64,000 nucleotides of DNA. Origin: an uncultured Flavobacteriales bacterium (GTDB taxonomy: Bacteria; Bacteroidota; Bacteroidia; Flavobacteriales_D; Crocinitomicaceae). The notes beneath the pieces are model-generated. The model did no database searches, was not told where the DNA came from, and saw nothing but the letters and a program-made list of their open reading frames with translations. Shown here piece after piece: positions 25,002-34,343 of this stretch (its first letter is position 1; the number at the start of each line of letters is the position of its first letter). The DNA lies in contig CAJWRM010000001.1 in NCBI GenBank assembly GCA_913046365.1, positions 62,001-126,000 on the forward strand. Reading direction: 5' to 3'. The translations under genes and the position numbers were made by a program.

Positions 25002-27335
25002 TTAAAGCTTTCCAGAGCGAATTTTAATACCTCCAAAAATGGTTCTTGGTTGCGCCGGCCCATAAACAAAATTAGAATCTCGATTTTTTCCAACATCAAA
25101 ATAACCTTGGTAGTCGTTCAATATATTCTTAATTCCAGCATACCATTCAACAATCATTTTAGATTTTTTTAGCTCCATAGCATAGCTGAACCTAAAACTC
25201 AAATTGGAAAATGAATCAACATCTACAATCTCATCTGTAGTTTGATTGGGCGCCCCAGCGAAATGAGGAACAAGCATCCTCCCTGTATAGACGTAATTTA
25301 GGTTCAAGCTAAAATGTTCAGTTGGATTTATAGTGAACACAGCAAATCCATAATCATTTGGTGTTCGAATAAATCTTTTGATCGGCTCAACTCCCTCTAT
25401 ATACTCTACAGGGTTTTGAAACTCATTTGTTTGTATCGTATATCCTGATTCCAATTGAACTTTTCTACTGTAGTTACCTCTTAGCTCAAAAGTTAGCCCC
25501 TGCACTCTCGCACCTTGCCCATTTTGTTTTTCGAAGAGAAGTCCAAAAGCATCAGACCCATTCGGTTGTAAAAAAAAGGCGTTTTTTAGGTTGGTTCTAA
25601 AACCTTCTAAAGTAAAACCAATAATGAATTTATCAAATGGGCGGTCATAATTCATTGAAGCACTCCAGCTTTCAGAGTTTTCCTCTTCTAAATCTGGTGC
25701 AAGTGTAACTCGAGAGATCCCTCCTCCAGCAAAAGCAATATGAAGGTCTGTGTCAAATGCCTGTGGGGCGCGAAAACCCGTCCCATAACTCAATCGAAAC
25801 TGCGTATTTTTTTTGAGCTTATAAAGTAATGAAACACGTGGACTCCAAATTAATTGATCGACAAGGTTATGGGCATCAACCCTACATCCAGATAGTAAAT
25901 TTAAATTTGGCAACAGGGCCCAATCACTTTGTAAAAATAGGCCTAAATCTTGTGTACTTTGATCTACCAAATAATTATAAGCTGGTATTTCATCATATAC
26001 AGCATCATATAAATACTCGGCACCAAAGGTTAAAACATTTGTGCCGGGAATTATGAAATCAAGGAGCTTGTGGTTTAATTGTACTCCAACATTACTAGTA
26101 GAGACATCCGATAAACCGTATGGTGGATTAGATAGATGGATCTCCGCCCCCAAAGAATCATCAGGGAAAATACCCGTATAATGGTCCCTACTCGTATTCT
26201 GATAGGCCATATAGGCAATAAAGGAAGAAAGAGCCTTATTGAAATTAATCTGATAATCAGTACTCACCATCCATACAGTGTGCGTACGCTCTTCAGCCTG
26301 ACCTCTTAGATGTGGCTCAACATCTTTCCTCATTTCTCCTCCATACCTGTATTCATTTAAATTACTCAAACTTAACTCTAGCTTATGATTCTTTTTCGGT
26401 AAATAAAATGAGGTAATCCCGAATGAATTGTTTTTAAGTTCTGGAAGCTCCGAATATTCATCTCCATTATGATCGTATAATTCTCTTCTTCTACCATTCA
26501 AAAACAAAGAAACTCCCATATCACGTTCTTTAGAAACTGCAGTGAAATTCGCATTAATGATATGGTCGGAGCTCTGCCCATTTATATTTTGATAGGTGTA
26601 ATTTAGGTCATAACTATTTTTCCTAGGAAGCTTAGTGAGCACGTTGACCGTTCCACCGATGGCACTCGAACCATATAAGGAAGAACCACCACCTCGGATT
26701 ACCTCAATGCGTTCAATCATATTAACGGGAAGCTGTTCTAGTCCGTACAACCCAGTCAATGGACTAAAAATAGGCCGGCCGTTAATTAAAATCTGGCTAT
26801 AACCACCAGCAAGGCCATTCATGCGCAGTTGCGTATAATTACAAGTCTGACAGTCTGTTTCAACACGTAAACCAGGCTGAAAACGAAGACCCTCAGCTAT
26901 ATTGCAAGATTGGAGCGCTTCAAGATTTTCTCCACTAAGTACATTCACAATCACATTTGAATTGGTTTTTCGCTTGTATGTTTTGGTGCCGGTTACGACG
27001 ATGTCATCAAGCTCCATTATAGATTCGCTAAATTTCAAGCTACGTTGTATAATCGGAGAAACCTGAGATAATTCAACTGTATCAACAATCGATTTATAAC
27101 CAATAGCTGATAACTTAATTACATAAGAGCCATATGCCAAATCATCAAATTCAAACCTTCCGTAAGTGTCGGTTAAAACATTTTTATTTACTGGGTAAAT
27201 TGATACTCTAGCAAATTCTAAAACACCGCTTTTGTTCGATACTTCACCGATAATTTTCGCTTGTGAATGCGCAGAATTGATGTTGCAAAAAACGAATAAA
27301 AGTAAAATTAGAGTTAAGGAAAAGGTTTTGTACAC
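25002..27335 (-). CDS. TonB-dependent outer-membrane receptor, probably for a metal or metal complex
   Basis: 777 residues with signal peptide MYKTFSLTLILLLFVFCN. Residues ~28-105 are a carboxypeptidase-regulatory-like domain, ~120-235 the plug (VIRGGGSSLYGSSAIGGTVN), and the rest the 22-strand barrel ending in an aromatic/basic strand. The plug carries an unusual CQTCNYTQLRMNGL segment that I associate with a subgroup of Bacteroidota receptors including heme-receptor relatives, though this is from memory. It is divergent from a DtxR/MntR-type regulator, and its -7 box lies inside a palindrome, so metal-responsive repression is likely. That context, rather than the barrel, suggests iron, manganese or heme as substrate. 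Confidence 0.9.
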   Translation of the reverse strand: MYKTFSLTLILLLFVFCNINSAHSQAKIIGEVSNKSGVLEFARVSIYPVNKNVLTDTYGRFEFDDLAYGSYVIKLSAIGYKSIVDTVELSQVSPIIQRSLKFSESIMELDDIVVTGTKTYKRKTNSNVIVNVLSGENLEALQSCNIAEGLRFQPGLRVETDCQTCNYTQLRMNGLAGGYSQILINGRPIFSPLTGLYGLEQLPVNMIERIEVIRGGGSSLYGSSAIGGTVNVLTKLPRKNSYDLNYTYQNINGQSSDHIINANFTAVSKERDMGVSLFLNGRRRELYDHNGDEYSELPELKNNSFGITSFYLPKKNHKLELSLSNLNEYRYGGEMRKDVEPHLRGQAEERTHTVWMVSTDYQINFNKALSSFIAYMAYQNTSRDHYTGIFPDDSLGAEIHLSNPPYGLSDVSTSNVGVQLNHKLLDFIIPGTNVLTFGAEYLYDAVYDEIPAYNYLVDQSTQDLGLFLQSDWALLPNLNLLSGCRVDAHNLVDQLIWSPRVSLLYKLKKNTQFRLSYGTGFRAPQAFDTDLHIAFAGGGISRVTLAPDLEEENSESWSASMNYDRPFDKFIIGFTLEGFRTNLKNAFFLQPNGSDAFGLLFEKQNGQGARVQGLTFELRGNYSRKVQLESGYTIQTNEFQNPVEYIEGVEPIKRFIRTPNDYGFAVFTINPTEHFSLNLNYVYTGRMLVPHFAGAPNQTTDEIVDVDSFSNLSFRFSYAMELKKSKMIVEWYAGIKNILNDYQGYFDVGKNRDSNFVYGPAQPRTIFGGIKIRSGKL

Positions 27336-27354
27336 GTATGTAATAGATTTAAAA

Positions 27355-27370
27355 GTTAGACAAATCTAAC
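27355..27370. promoter_or_regulatory. Inverted repeat over the receptor -7 box, likely DtxR/MntR operator
   Basis: GTTAGA-CAAA-TCTAAC, two perfect 6-base arms with a 4-base centre. Read on the minus strand it contains TAGATTTG (27368-27361), an exact TAnnTTTG -7 box for the receptor gene whose ATG is at 27335. A bound dimer would block RNA polymerase. DtxR-family operators are typically TTAG...CTAA palindromes. Confidence 0.65.
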
Positions 27371-27395
27371 AATTTAATTAGGCTTATAAAAATTC

Positions 27396-27413
27396 ACGTA
27401 TATTTATATGCGT
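27396..27413. promoter_or_regulatory. Second near-palindrome in the divergent region
   Basis: ACGTATA-TTTA-TATGCGT, 7-base arms with one mismatch, just upstream of the regulator gene ATG at 27427. It contains TATATTTA, close to a -7 box for that gene. It may be a promoter, a second operator, or both. Confidence 0.35.
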
Positions 27414-27426
27414 AAAATCAATCATT

Positions 27427-28092
27427 ATGGCGACCATTATAATTGAAAACTATTTAAAAGCCCTCTATTCACTGAGCCAAAAGAACGAAACAGTACCCCT
27501 GACGGATCTTAGTAAGGAATTAGATGTTAGTGCTCCTACGGTTAATAATATGGTCAAAAAGCTACAAGAAAAAGGATGGGTCAATTATAAAAAGTACAAA
27601 CCCATAAAACTGACTAAAGCTGGCAGACTAGTGGCAGCCTCAGTAATCAGGAAACATAGGCTAACTGAAATGTTTTTAGTTAAAATCATGGGTTTTGGAT
27701 GGGAAGAAGTTCATGATATTGCTGAACAAATTGAACATATAAAATCAGATAGCTATTTTGAACGAATGGATGAACTACTCGGTTTTCCGACCACGGATCC
27801 TCATGGCTCCCCTATTCCGAATAAGCAAGGAGAAATTATAAAGCATAACTATAAACCGCTTTCTGAAATAGAACAAAATACTCAAGTGACCATAACTGCC
27901 CTCAAAGACAGCTCTTTCGAGCTCTTAGACTACCTCAACAAAAAGAATATCAAACTTGGAGATTCAATACGTGTAAACTACATTGAACCATTTGATTTAA
28001 GCTTCAATATTATACTTCCCGATGCAAGAGAAATTACAATGACTAACCAAGCCTGTAAATCATTGCTAGTCATTGAAAAGCAAAAGAAATAG
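27427..28092 (+). CDS. DtxR/MntR-family metal-dependent transcriptional regulator
   Basis: 221 residues. Residues 1-60 are a winged helix-turn-helix (LSKELDVSAPTVNNMVKKLQ), ~62-125 the dimerisation and metal-binding domain with the conserved KHRLTEMFL and EEVHDIAEQIEH residues and the PHGSPIP loop, and ~145-220 an SH3-like FeoA-type domain. The family represses metal uptake when Fe(II) or Mn(II) is bound. It is divergent from the TonB-dependent receptor with a palindrome between them, and is followed by a hairpin terminator. Confidence 0.92.
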   Translation: MATIIIENYLKALYSLSQKNETVPLTDLSKELDVSAPTVNNMVKKLQEKGWVNYKKYKPIKLTKAGRLVAASVIRKHRLTEMFLVKIMGFGWEEVHDIAEQIEHIKSDSYFERMDELLGFPTTDPHGSPIPNKQGEIIKHNYKPLSEIEQNTQVTITALKDSSFELLDYLNKKNIKLGDSIRVNYIEPFDLSFNIILPDAREITMTNQACKSLLVIEKQKK

Positions 28093-28096
28093 ATAT

Positions 28097-28131
28097 AAAA
28101 AAAGCGCTCTCCAAAATGAGCGCGCTTTTCC
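28097..28131. terminator. Terminator between the convergent regulator and secDF genes
   Basis: GCGCTC (28104-28109) pairs with GAGCGC (28118-28123) across an 8-base loop, flanked by an A-run on the left and GCTTTTC on the right, so it can act in both directions. Confidence 0.65.
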
Positions 28132-28147
28132 TATTTAAATAATGTAT

Positions 28148-31093
28148 TTATTTTTTAAGCTGGATTTTTTTTGTCAAATCCACTAAAAGCGGAGTTGCTA
28201 CAAACATTGAAGAATAGGTTCCGACCAGGATCCCTAAAATCAACGCAAAAATAAATCCCTTGATTGCAGCACCACCAAAAAAGAATATGATTAATAAAAC
28301 GACAAGCGTTGTCATCGACGTATTGATTGTTCTAGATAAAGTTGAATTCAATGCGCCATTTATTTCTGATTTGAAGTCAGCTTCTTGTTTCCAAGAAAGG
28401 TCCTCCCTAATTCTATCAAACACAACAACAGTATCATTAATTGAATAACCAATTACAGTCAAGATAGCTGCAACAAAGGCCTGGTCCAGCTCCATGTTGA
28501 AAGGAAGCATATCTCCAAGTAATGAAAATAAACCAAGAACGATAATGACATCATGGAATAGTGCAAAAATAGCACTCGCAGAATATTGCCATTTCCCAAA
28601 TCGCATGAAAATGTATGCAAAAATAATCACCAATGACAGAATAATGGAAATACGAGAAGAATCTCCCAATTCTTGCGAAACCGTATTAGAAACAAATCTT
28701 GATTCAGGTTCTATGAAATAAGTACCAAGCTCAGCCTTACAGTTTTCCATTGCCTCGGTCAATTTAGACCTTACGTCATTTTCCGCATTTTCTTTATTCA
28801 ATAAATAGTTAGTCGTAATCTCAACATTGTATGAGCTAGACTTTGTCTTTACATCTACAGAGGATTCCGGCATTGCAGCTGAGAGTTGTTTCTTGATAAA
28901 TTCAGATTTATTTTCTGCTGACTTTTCAAATTTCACAGAATATGTTCTTCCTCCTGAAAACTCAACAGATCTCGATATTCCTTTGGTAAACAATAAAGCC
29001 AAAGAACCTACGACCATAATGGTAGAAATAACATAAGCCATTTTTCGTTTGTCAAGAAAGTTAAAGTTCAAACCTTTGAAAGCATTCTTTGTCAACTTTG
29101 TATCAAACTGAATTGTCTTTCCTTTGCCCAATCTCCACTCAAAAATCAATCTAGAGATAACCAAAGCAGCAAAAACTGAGGAGAATATACCAATGATGAG
29201 TGTCGTTGCAAAGGACTCAATTGGTCCTGTACCAAAAACCTTAAGTACGATAGCAGTCAAAAGAGTTGTTACGTTTGCATCTATGATTGAGGATAAGGCC
29301 TTTTGAAAACCTGTCTCAACTGCACTCGATAAATCTTTTCCATTGGCTTGTTCCTCACGAATACGCTCAAAGATTAGAACGTTCGCATCAACAGCCATAC
29401 CAATTGTCAATACAATACCTGCAATACCCGCTAAGGTTAAAACAGCACCAAAAGAGGCTAATGAACCAAAGATGAAAACTACATTCGCTAATAAGGCGAT
29501 GTCGGCAACAAGTCCTGATTTACCGTAATAAAAGAACATATACAAAAGAACAACACAAAAGGCTATACCAAAAGAGATCAAACCTGCTCTCGTATTTTCC
29601 TTCCCTATCGTAGGACCCACCTTTGTTTTCTCTTTAATCACTAGTGGCGCAGGTAATGCTCCACCATTTAAAAGTCCAGCCAAATCATTTGCTTCATCGA
29701 AAGTAAAACTTCCTGAAATTTGCGTATTTCCTTGATTGATTGCACCTCTGACCTGCGGAGCACTATAGACAACATTATCCATGGTAATTGCTACCAATCG
29801 ATTGATATTCTCAGAGGTCATACGGCTCCATTGCTCCATTCCTTCATCATTCATTGAAAGGTCAACGGTAATGTCTCCCGCAACTTGATCGTACCCTTGA
29901 CTCGCCCTAGCGATGTGACTCCCATTCACACGTGCTTTTCCATTTTCTGGAATACGGCATGCGTACAAGTACCAACCTTTTTTACTCTTATTAATGTCCG
30001 TATATTCTCTTTCAGCACCCCACATGAATCGAAGCTGACTGTCAAATTGTGCGGCAATATCAGAACGACTCAATAACGCATTAACAGCAGACTTGTCTGC
30101 ATCATTTTTAGCATATCCAATAGAGTAGCCACCAGTACCTTGCATTAATGAAGCCAAACCATTTGCTTGCTCCTCAACCTCATCATCAAAAGAAATTTCT
30201 TCTGTCGAATCTAGCTCGATTCCTTCCTCTTGTAGAGAAAGACGGTTTGCTTCACTCCAATTGGTTTGAATTTGATCGAACGAATAGGTTTCGAAGAACT
30301 CTAGGTTTGCAGTAGATTGTAATTTCTCTGCAACTGTTCGCTCATCTTGAACACCCGGGAGCTCAATGTACAAACGATTGTTTGCCTCATCCTTCTGGAT
30401 ATTTGGTTGTGCAACACCGAACTGATTGATTCGCTTGTTCATGACATTTTCAATGCCATTCATTGCCTCGCTAATTCTTCTTCTCAATGAAGTTTGTACG
30501 TCAGCATCTGGAGTTGTGATCTCAATACCTTCACCATAGAAAATGGCATTAAGCTTCATCCCATCGTTGTAGGCGCTATATGCTTCAAAAAATAAGGTTA
30601 AGAAATCAGCGGAAGGATCTTCACTATTCTTTTCCAGTGCCTGCTCAAATGGCTTTTTAAAGGAAACATCATTTTGATTTTTAACTTGAGATTTTAAAAA
30701 GTCTGGAACTGAAATCTCCAGTGTTACACTCATTCCTCCAACAAGGTCTAATCCAAAAGCCAAAGACCGCTTTTTCACCTCAGCAAAGGTAGAACCGAGC
30801 ACTGGATAAACTGTTTTCTCTGCTTTCCCACGTAGAATTTGATTAACGAGAATACCCTTCGCTATTTCATTCGATTCAGGTTGGTTGAAATCCACAAGGT
30901 CATTATTTGTTCCAACTACACCTATTCCATCACTAGAAGCCATTGCTTCTTTTTTAATTTTTGCAATTGTTTGATCAGCTTGAATACCTGCATCACTTTC
31001 GACGTCATTAGCCACCCACGTGAAAGACAATTGATACAAACAAACGGCGGTCAATAAAATGGTTAAAAACCAAAAGAATCCTTTAATGCGCAT
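28148..31093 (-). CDS. secDF: Fused protein-export membrane protein SecDF
   Basis: 981 residues with SecD and SecF in one chain, as is normal in Bacteroidota. TM1 is at 5-25. The SecD signature FGLDLVGGMSVTLE lies near residue 115, then a large periplasmic P1 region, five TM helices with the GMAVDANVLIFERIREE motif, a linker, and SecF (TM, RSVEFSGGRTYSVKF, then TM helices with IGYSINDTVVVFDRIRED). It uses the proton gradient to complete translocation through SecYEG. A strong consensus promoter precedes it. Confidence 0.97.
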   Translation of the reverse strand: MRIKGFFWFLTILLTAVCLYQLSFTWVANDVESDAGIQADQTIAKIKKEAMASSDGIGVVGTNNDLVDFNQPESNEIAKGILVNQILRGKAEKTVYPVLGSTFAEVKKRSLAFGLDLVGGMSVTLEISVPDFLKSQVKNQNDVSFKKPFEQALEKNSEDPSADFLTLFFEAYSAYNDGMKLNAIFYGEGIEITTPDADVQTSLRRRISEAMNGIENVMNKRINQFGVAQPNIQKDEANNRLYIELPGVQDERTVAEKLQSTANLEFFETYSFDQIQTNWSEANRLSLQEEGIELDSTEEISFDDEVEEQANGLASLMQGTGGYSIGYAKNDADKSAVNALLSRSDIAAQFDSQLRFMWGAEREYTDINKSKKGWYLYACRIPENGKARVNGSHIARASQGYDQVAGDITVDLSMNDEGMEQWSRMTSENINRLVAITMDNVVYSAPQVRGAINQGNTQISGSFTFDEANDLAGLLNGGALPAPLVIKEKTKVGPTIGKENTRAGLISFGIAFCVVLLYMFFYYGKSGLVADIALLANVVFIFGSLASFGAVLTLAGIAGIVLTIGMAVDANVLIFERIREEQANGKDLSSAVETGFQKALSSIIDANVTTLLTAIVLKVFGTGPIESFATTLIIGIFSSVFAALVISRLIFEWRLGKGKTIQFDTKLTKNAFKGLNFNFLDKRKMAYVISTIMVVGSLALLFTKGISRSVEFSGGRTYSVKFEKSAENKSEFIKKQLSAAMPESSVDVKTKSSSYNVEITTNYLLNKENAENDVRSKLTEAMENCKAELGTYFIEPESRFVSNTVSQELGDSSRISIILSLVIIFAYIFMRFGKWQYSASAIFALFHDVIIVLGLFSLLGDMLPFNMELDQAFVAAILTVIGYSINDTVVVFDRIREDLSWKQEADFKSEINGALNSTLSRTINTSMTTLVVLLIIFFFGGAAIKGFIFALILGILVGTYSSMFVATPLLVDLTKKIQLKK

Positions 31094-31124
31094 GTAATTT
31101 CAGATTAATGTTTTAATAAGCGTG

Positions 31125-31156
31125 CAAATATAGAATTTACATTACTCATATTCAAA
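31125..31156 (-). promoter_or_regulatory. Promoter of secDF
   Basis: On the minus strand: TTTG (31156-31153), 20 bases, TATATTTG (31132-31125). Both elements and the spacing fit the Bacteroidota consensus. The leader is ~27 bases. Confidence 0.7.
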
Positions 31157-31202
31157 TAAAAACCTAGATAAAATGCTAAAAACATGAATGTTTAAAGGAC
31201 TT

Positions 31203-32354
31203 TCACTTTTTAGATTTCTCTAAAGAAATAAAGTGCATGAAATCATCTGCAAAACAGGACCATTCATCTAATTTGGAGTTGTTTTTAATCAACAACTCTT
31301 CCTTTACAACATTCAATTTGCCACCAGAAAAAACCTTTTGAATCTTTTCTGACAAGGATTTAGGAGTTAATTCTTCAATTACAAAACCATTTTTACCATC
31401 CGTAATCGACTCGTGTAAACCTCCATTTTTTGAGACTAAGACTGGTAATTCAAAAGAAGTTGCAATCGCCTGAATACCGCTTTGAGTACCAGATTTATAT
31501 GGAAGTACGCAGCAATCCGCAGCGCTAAAATAATTTGCTACATTTTGATCCGCGATGAAATGATCATGCAGTATGACTTTACCTTTTTTCTCTACCTCTA
31601 TGGCTTTCAAATATTTTTTCTTATCCCCATAAATTTCTCCTGCAATCAATAACACATATCTTTCGTCAAGAAAATTCATTGCTTCAATAAGAATATCTAA
31701 GCCTTTATAATCTCGAATTAATCCAAAAAACAACAGCACTTTTGCATCTTTATCAATTTTAAAATATTCGCGAGCATGTTGGACATTTTTTTTGGATCCA
31801 AACTGATCATATGTGGGATGAGGTATGACCTTAGAAATAGCGTCTGGGAGATATGACAAAAGGTCCTGATTTACCTTTTCCGAGAGAACCACAAAAGCAT
31901 CAAACTTTTTTAAGAACATTCTGTTCAAAAATCGATCAAAAAATCGTTCCTCATGCGGTGTAAGATTATGAATCAGTGCAACCTTGAGTACTGAACTCGA
32001 AAACCGACTAGATAAAAACGCATACATGGGCGCAAAAAATGGCATCCAATAATTTGCGACAAATACATCTGGTTTTGCTTGCTTTAATTTACGCCCTGCA
32101 TTGAAGTAAGTAAATGGATTATAGCTCGTTATAATCCTTGGAAAAGAGGCCTCTTTGTTCTTTGAAAACTGGCTTTCACCTGGGAATAAAAAATTTGGGT
32201 ATTGTTTTTTAAATGTAAACGCATCAATCAACGATTTACCTTTTAAAGCATTGACCAACAATCGACTGAAGCTAGATATTCCACCTCGAAAAGGCGGAAG
32301 TACCGAGAAAAAAGCAATTTTTATTTGTGTAGTTTTACTCGACTCCAAAATCAA
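31203..32354 (-). CDS. Family 4-type glycosyltransferase
   Basis: 383 residues with a GT-B fold: the N-terminal half starts IAFFSVLPPFRGGISSFSRLL, a glycine-rich acceptor-side loop, and the C-terminal half has VLLFFGLIRDYKGLDILIEA, then ADCCVLPYKSGTQSG and a final LVSKNGGLHESI. These are the donor-binding blocks of GT4 enzymes. It is the last gene of a five-gene minus-strand cluster with GT2, HAD and lipoprotein genes, and its start overlaps the lipoprotein gene by 20 bases. A role in a surface glycan is inferred; sugar and acceptor are unknown. Confidence 0.83.
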   Translation of the reverse strand: MILESSKTTQIKIAFFSVLPPFRGGISSFSRLLVNALKGKSLIDAFTFKKQYPNFLFPGESQFSKNKEASFPRIITSYNPFTYFNAGRKLKQAKPDVFVANYWMPFFAPMYAFLSSRFSSSVLKVALIHNLTPHEERFFDRFLNRMFLKKFDAFVVLSEKVNQDLLSYLPDAISKVIPHPTYDQFGSKKNVQHAREYFKIDKDAKVLLFFGLIRDYKGLDILIEAMNFLDERYVLLIAGEIYGDKKKYLKAIEVEKKGKVILHDHFIADQNVANYFSAADCCVLPYKSGTQSGIQAIATSFELPVLVSKNGGLHESITDGKNGFVIEELTPKSLSEKIQKVFSGGKLNVVKEELLIKNNSKLDEWSCFADDFMHFISLEKSKK

Positions 32355-33015
32355 TGCATTTGTAGATCAGCTCTGTTCCAGATTGGATATTAAGCGTATC
32401 AAAATTGAAAATATTCAGGTCCTTATAATGCTTCTTTACCAAACCGACATTGTTGGCATATTGCTCATATTTTCTTCTGAATGAAACAAGATTCAAAACA
32501 TCTTCTTGTTCCACGGTAAGCACACTGTCGAAACTAAGGTTGTTAATGGAGGAATTTTCATGTATGCCGTCATAAGTGCAAAATATCGCGTCATCAGTAT
32601 TAAATGCATTAAGGTCCCAAAAAGATGAATTTAAGGGTGGAAGAATGAGCCACACTTTACGTTTATTCTCGTCTGTCACCTCGACTCGGATATCATTAAC
32701 TAAAGCAGTCCATACGTCACTTATTACCCATGGATCCGAAAGATCATTACGTTTTTTACGAATAAACTTACGCGCCAATCGTCCTTCATTATCCGTTATG
32801 GTATCTCCAATTACTGTTCTCAAGTAATAAAACAAGGTATCGTTGGTGATTTCAGCATTAATATCATGCTGTATTTCTACAACCTCATAATCAACATAAG
32901 TGCCAAAATCCATTGGGAAATAGGATTCATAACTATTCAAATCTACATTGCTATTACCCTTACCACACGAGAATAACACCGTCACTACTAGAACAAAAGA
33001 AAAGGATTTCAACAT
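32335..33015 (-). CDS. Lipoprotein of unknown function
   Basis: 226 residues with a lipoprotein signal (MLKSFSFVLVVTVLFSCGKG, Cys17). The mature part begins YFPMDFGTYVDYEV and is beta-rich, without a recognised catalytic motif. It lies 21 bases after the MORN-repeat gene and overlaps the GT4 gene, so it is in the envelope cluster and is likely anchored in the outer membrane. Confidence 0.72.
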   Translation of the reverse strand: MLKSFSFVLVVTVLFSCGKGNSNVDLNSYESYFPMDFGTYVDYEVVEIQHDINAEITNDTLFYYLRTVIGDTITDNEGRLARKFIRKKRNDLSDPWVISDVWTALVNDIRVEVTDENKRKVWLILPPLNSSFWDLNAFNTDDAIFCTYDGIHENSSINNLSFDSVLTVEQEDVLNLVSFRRKYEQYANNVGLVKKHYKDLNIFNFDTLNIQSGTELIYKCIDFGVE

Positions 33016-33036
33016 TCAGTACTAAATTTACAAAAT

Positions 33037-33789
33037 CTAATCGTTAGGATCTAAACCTTTGCGCTTCAAACTTTCAAGAACGGCCTTTGTTCGCTTTTCA
33101 TTTAAACGTTCACCATTCTGATACAAGGTTCGATCTATTCTAGTTCCAGAAATGTCATAAAACTCAACCCAACCATGCAATCTACCGGCTTTGTAGCGAG
33201 ATATAGAGACTAAACCTCCATCAGTACTGAAGCTTTTCCAAACTCCTTCCTTTAGATTCATTCTATATTGACCCTCCTCCTTTAACTTTTTACTGGAAAA
33301 AAAAGTACGGCAAGGACCTTCTTTTAGACTATCTTTATATGTCGTCTCAGACAAGATTTTGAGTTCTCCGCTTTCAAGCTGGTTCCGCAAATAAAAAACA
33401 ACTCTTTTACCATGCAATTTGCCATTTTTAAATCGCTCCGCTGAAAGCGTTAGGCCCTCTCGATCATAGTTTAACCATAAAGAATCCCTCAACTTATCCA
33501 AGTAAAAACCTTCAGACATCACCTCTCTATTTTTGAAATAAAACGTCACAAAAGCTGCCCTTGAATTCACATGTTCTATAATAGAGCGAACCTCACCAGA
33601 TGGATAATAGTATCGGAATTGACCTACAGCATTACCGTTAAGGAATTTACCTTCATATTGAATCTGACCAGTTCCTTTCCAGTTTTTTGTCCAAATGCCA
33701 TGTTTACGCCCTAAAGAATCCATTTGATTGACTTGTGAGTTGCCAAAAAAATAAAAGACTAAAAAGAATAACGTTAAAAAAGTTCTCAT
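33037..33789 (-). CDS. Secreted MORN-2-type repeat protein
   Basis: 250 residues with signal peptide MRTFLTLFFLVFYFFGNSQ. The mature part holds about eight repeats of ~23 residues in the pattern G-x-W-x-x-Y-...-G-x-x-x-x-x (for example GQIQYEGKFLNGNAVGQFRY, KEEGQYRMNLKEGVWKSF). Automatic pipelines call such proteins YwqK-family antitoxins, but a signal peptide and an envelope operon argue against that. The ATG shares one base with the stop of the HAD phosphatase gene. Confidence 0.75.
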   Translation of the reverse strand: MRTFLTLFFLVFYFFGNSQVNQMDSLGRKHGIWTKNWKGTGQIQYEGKFLNGNAVGQFRYYYPSGEVRSIIEHVNSRAAFVTFYFKNREVMSEGFYLDKLRDSLWLNYDREGLTLSAERFKNGKLHGKRVVFYLRNQLESGELKILSETTYKDSLKEGPCRTFFSSKKLKEEGQYRMNLKEGVWKSFSTDGGLVSISRYKAGRLHGWVEFYDISGTRIDRTLYQNGERLNEKRTKAVLESLKRKGLDPND

Positions 33790-34343
33790 TATAATACACG
33801 ATTGAGCTCTTCTAGTGAGCTTACTTTAATATCAGGAAAGGAGCTACATTTTTCCTCTGACAAAACCAACACAGTTTTCATGCCAAGCCTCTGACCAAAT
33901 TCAATATCAGAATCCGTATCGCCAACCATAATAGATTTAGAAAAATCAATTTCAGGATAATGCCTCTTGGCTTCCATCCCCATAGATGTATTAGGTTTTC
34001 GTCTTGTTGACGCAGCATCATTGAGCTCGGGAGCCACATAAACTTTATTAATATTGGCGCCGTGTTTTCGAAACTCACCGACCATCCATTTGTGAAGCTC
34101 ATCAACAGTTTTTGAAGAAATCATACCTTTTCCTATACACTGCTGGTTGGTCATAACAAAAACGTGAGAAAAACGACTGAAGAGTTCAGGGCTAATTTCA
34201 AGTACACCGTTTTTAAAAATGAAATCTTGCTTGCTCAATACATAAGTGCCAAATAAACGCTCGTTAATCACGCCATCCCTGTCGAGAAAAAGAGACCAGG
34301 AGGAATCTATATTCCAATTGGAATCATTTGAATCCATTACCAA
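33789..34343 (-). CDS. HAD-IIIA phosphatase, GmhB/HisB-like
   Basis: 184 residues. HAD motif I is FLDRDGVIN (nucleophile and acid/base Asp), motif II the Thr of VFVMTNQQCIGKG, motif III around RRKPNTSMG, motif IV VGDTDSDIEFG. This matches D,D-heptose 1,7-bisphosphate phosphatase (GmhB) and histidinol-phosphatase relatives; neighbours encoding glycosyltransferases favour a sugar phosphate. Zinc-loop cysteines of classical GmhB are not seen (CIGKG only). The start may be Met1 or Met3; either overlaps the GT2 gene. Confidence 0.78.
   Translation of the reverse strand: MVMDSNDSNWNIDSSWSLFLDRDGVINERLFGTYVLSKQDFIFKNGVLEISPELFSRFSHVFVMTNQQCIGKGMISSKTVDELHKWMVGEFRKHGANINKVYVAPELNDAASTRRKPNTSMGMEAKRHYPEIDFSKSIMVGDTDSDIEFGQRLGMKTVLVLSEEKCSSFPDIKVSSLEELNRVL

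Noticed and set aside
33037-33789. Antitoxin of a toxin-antitoxin system (YwqK label)
   Set aside because: The protein has a signal peptide, MORN-2 repeats and an envelope operon, and there is no toxin gene beside it.
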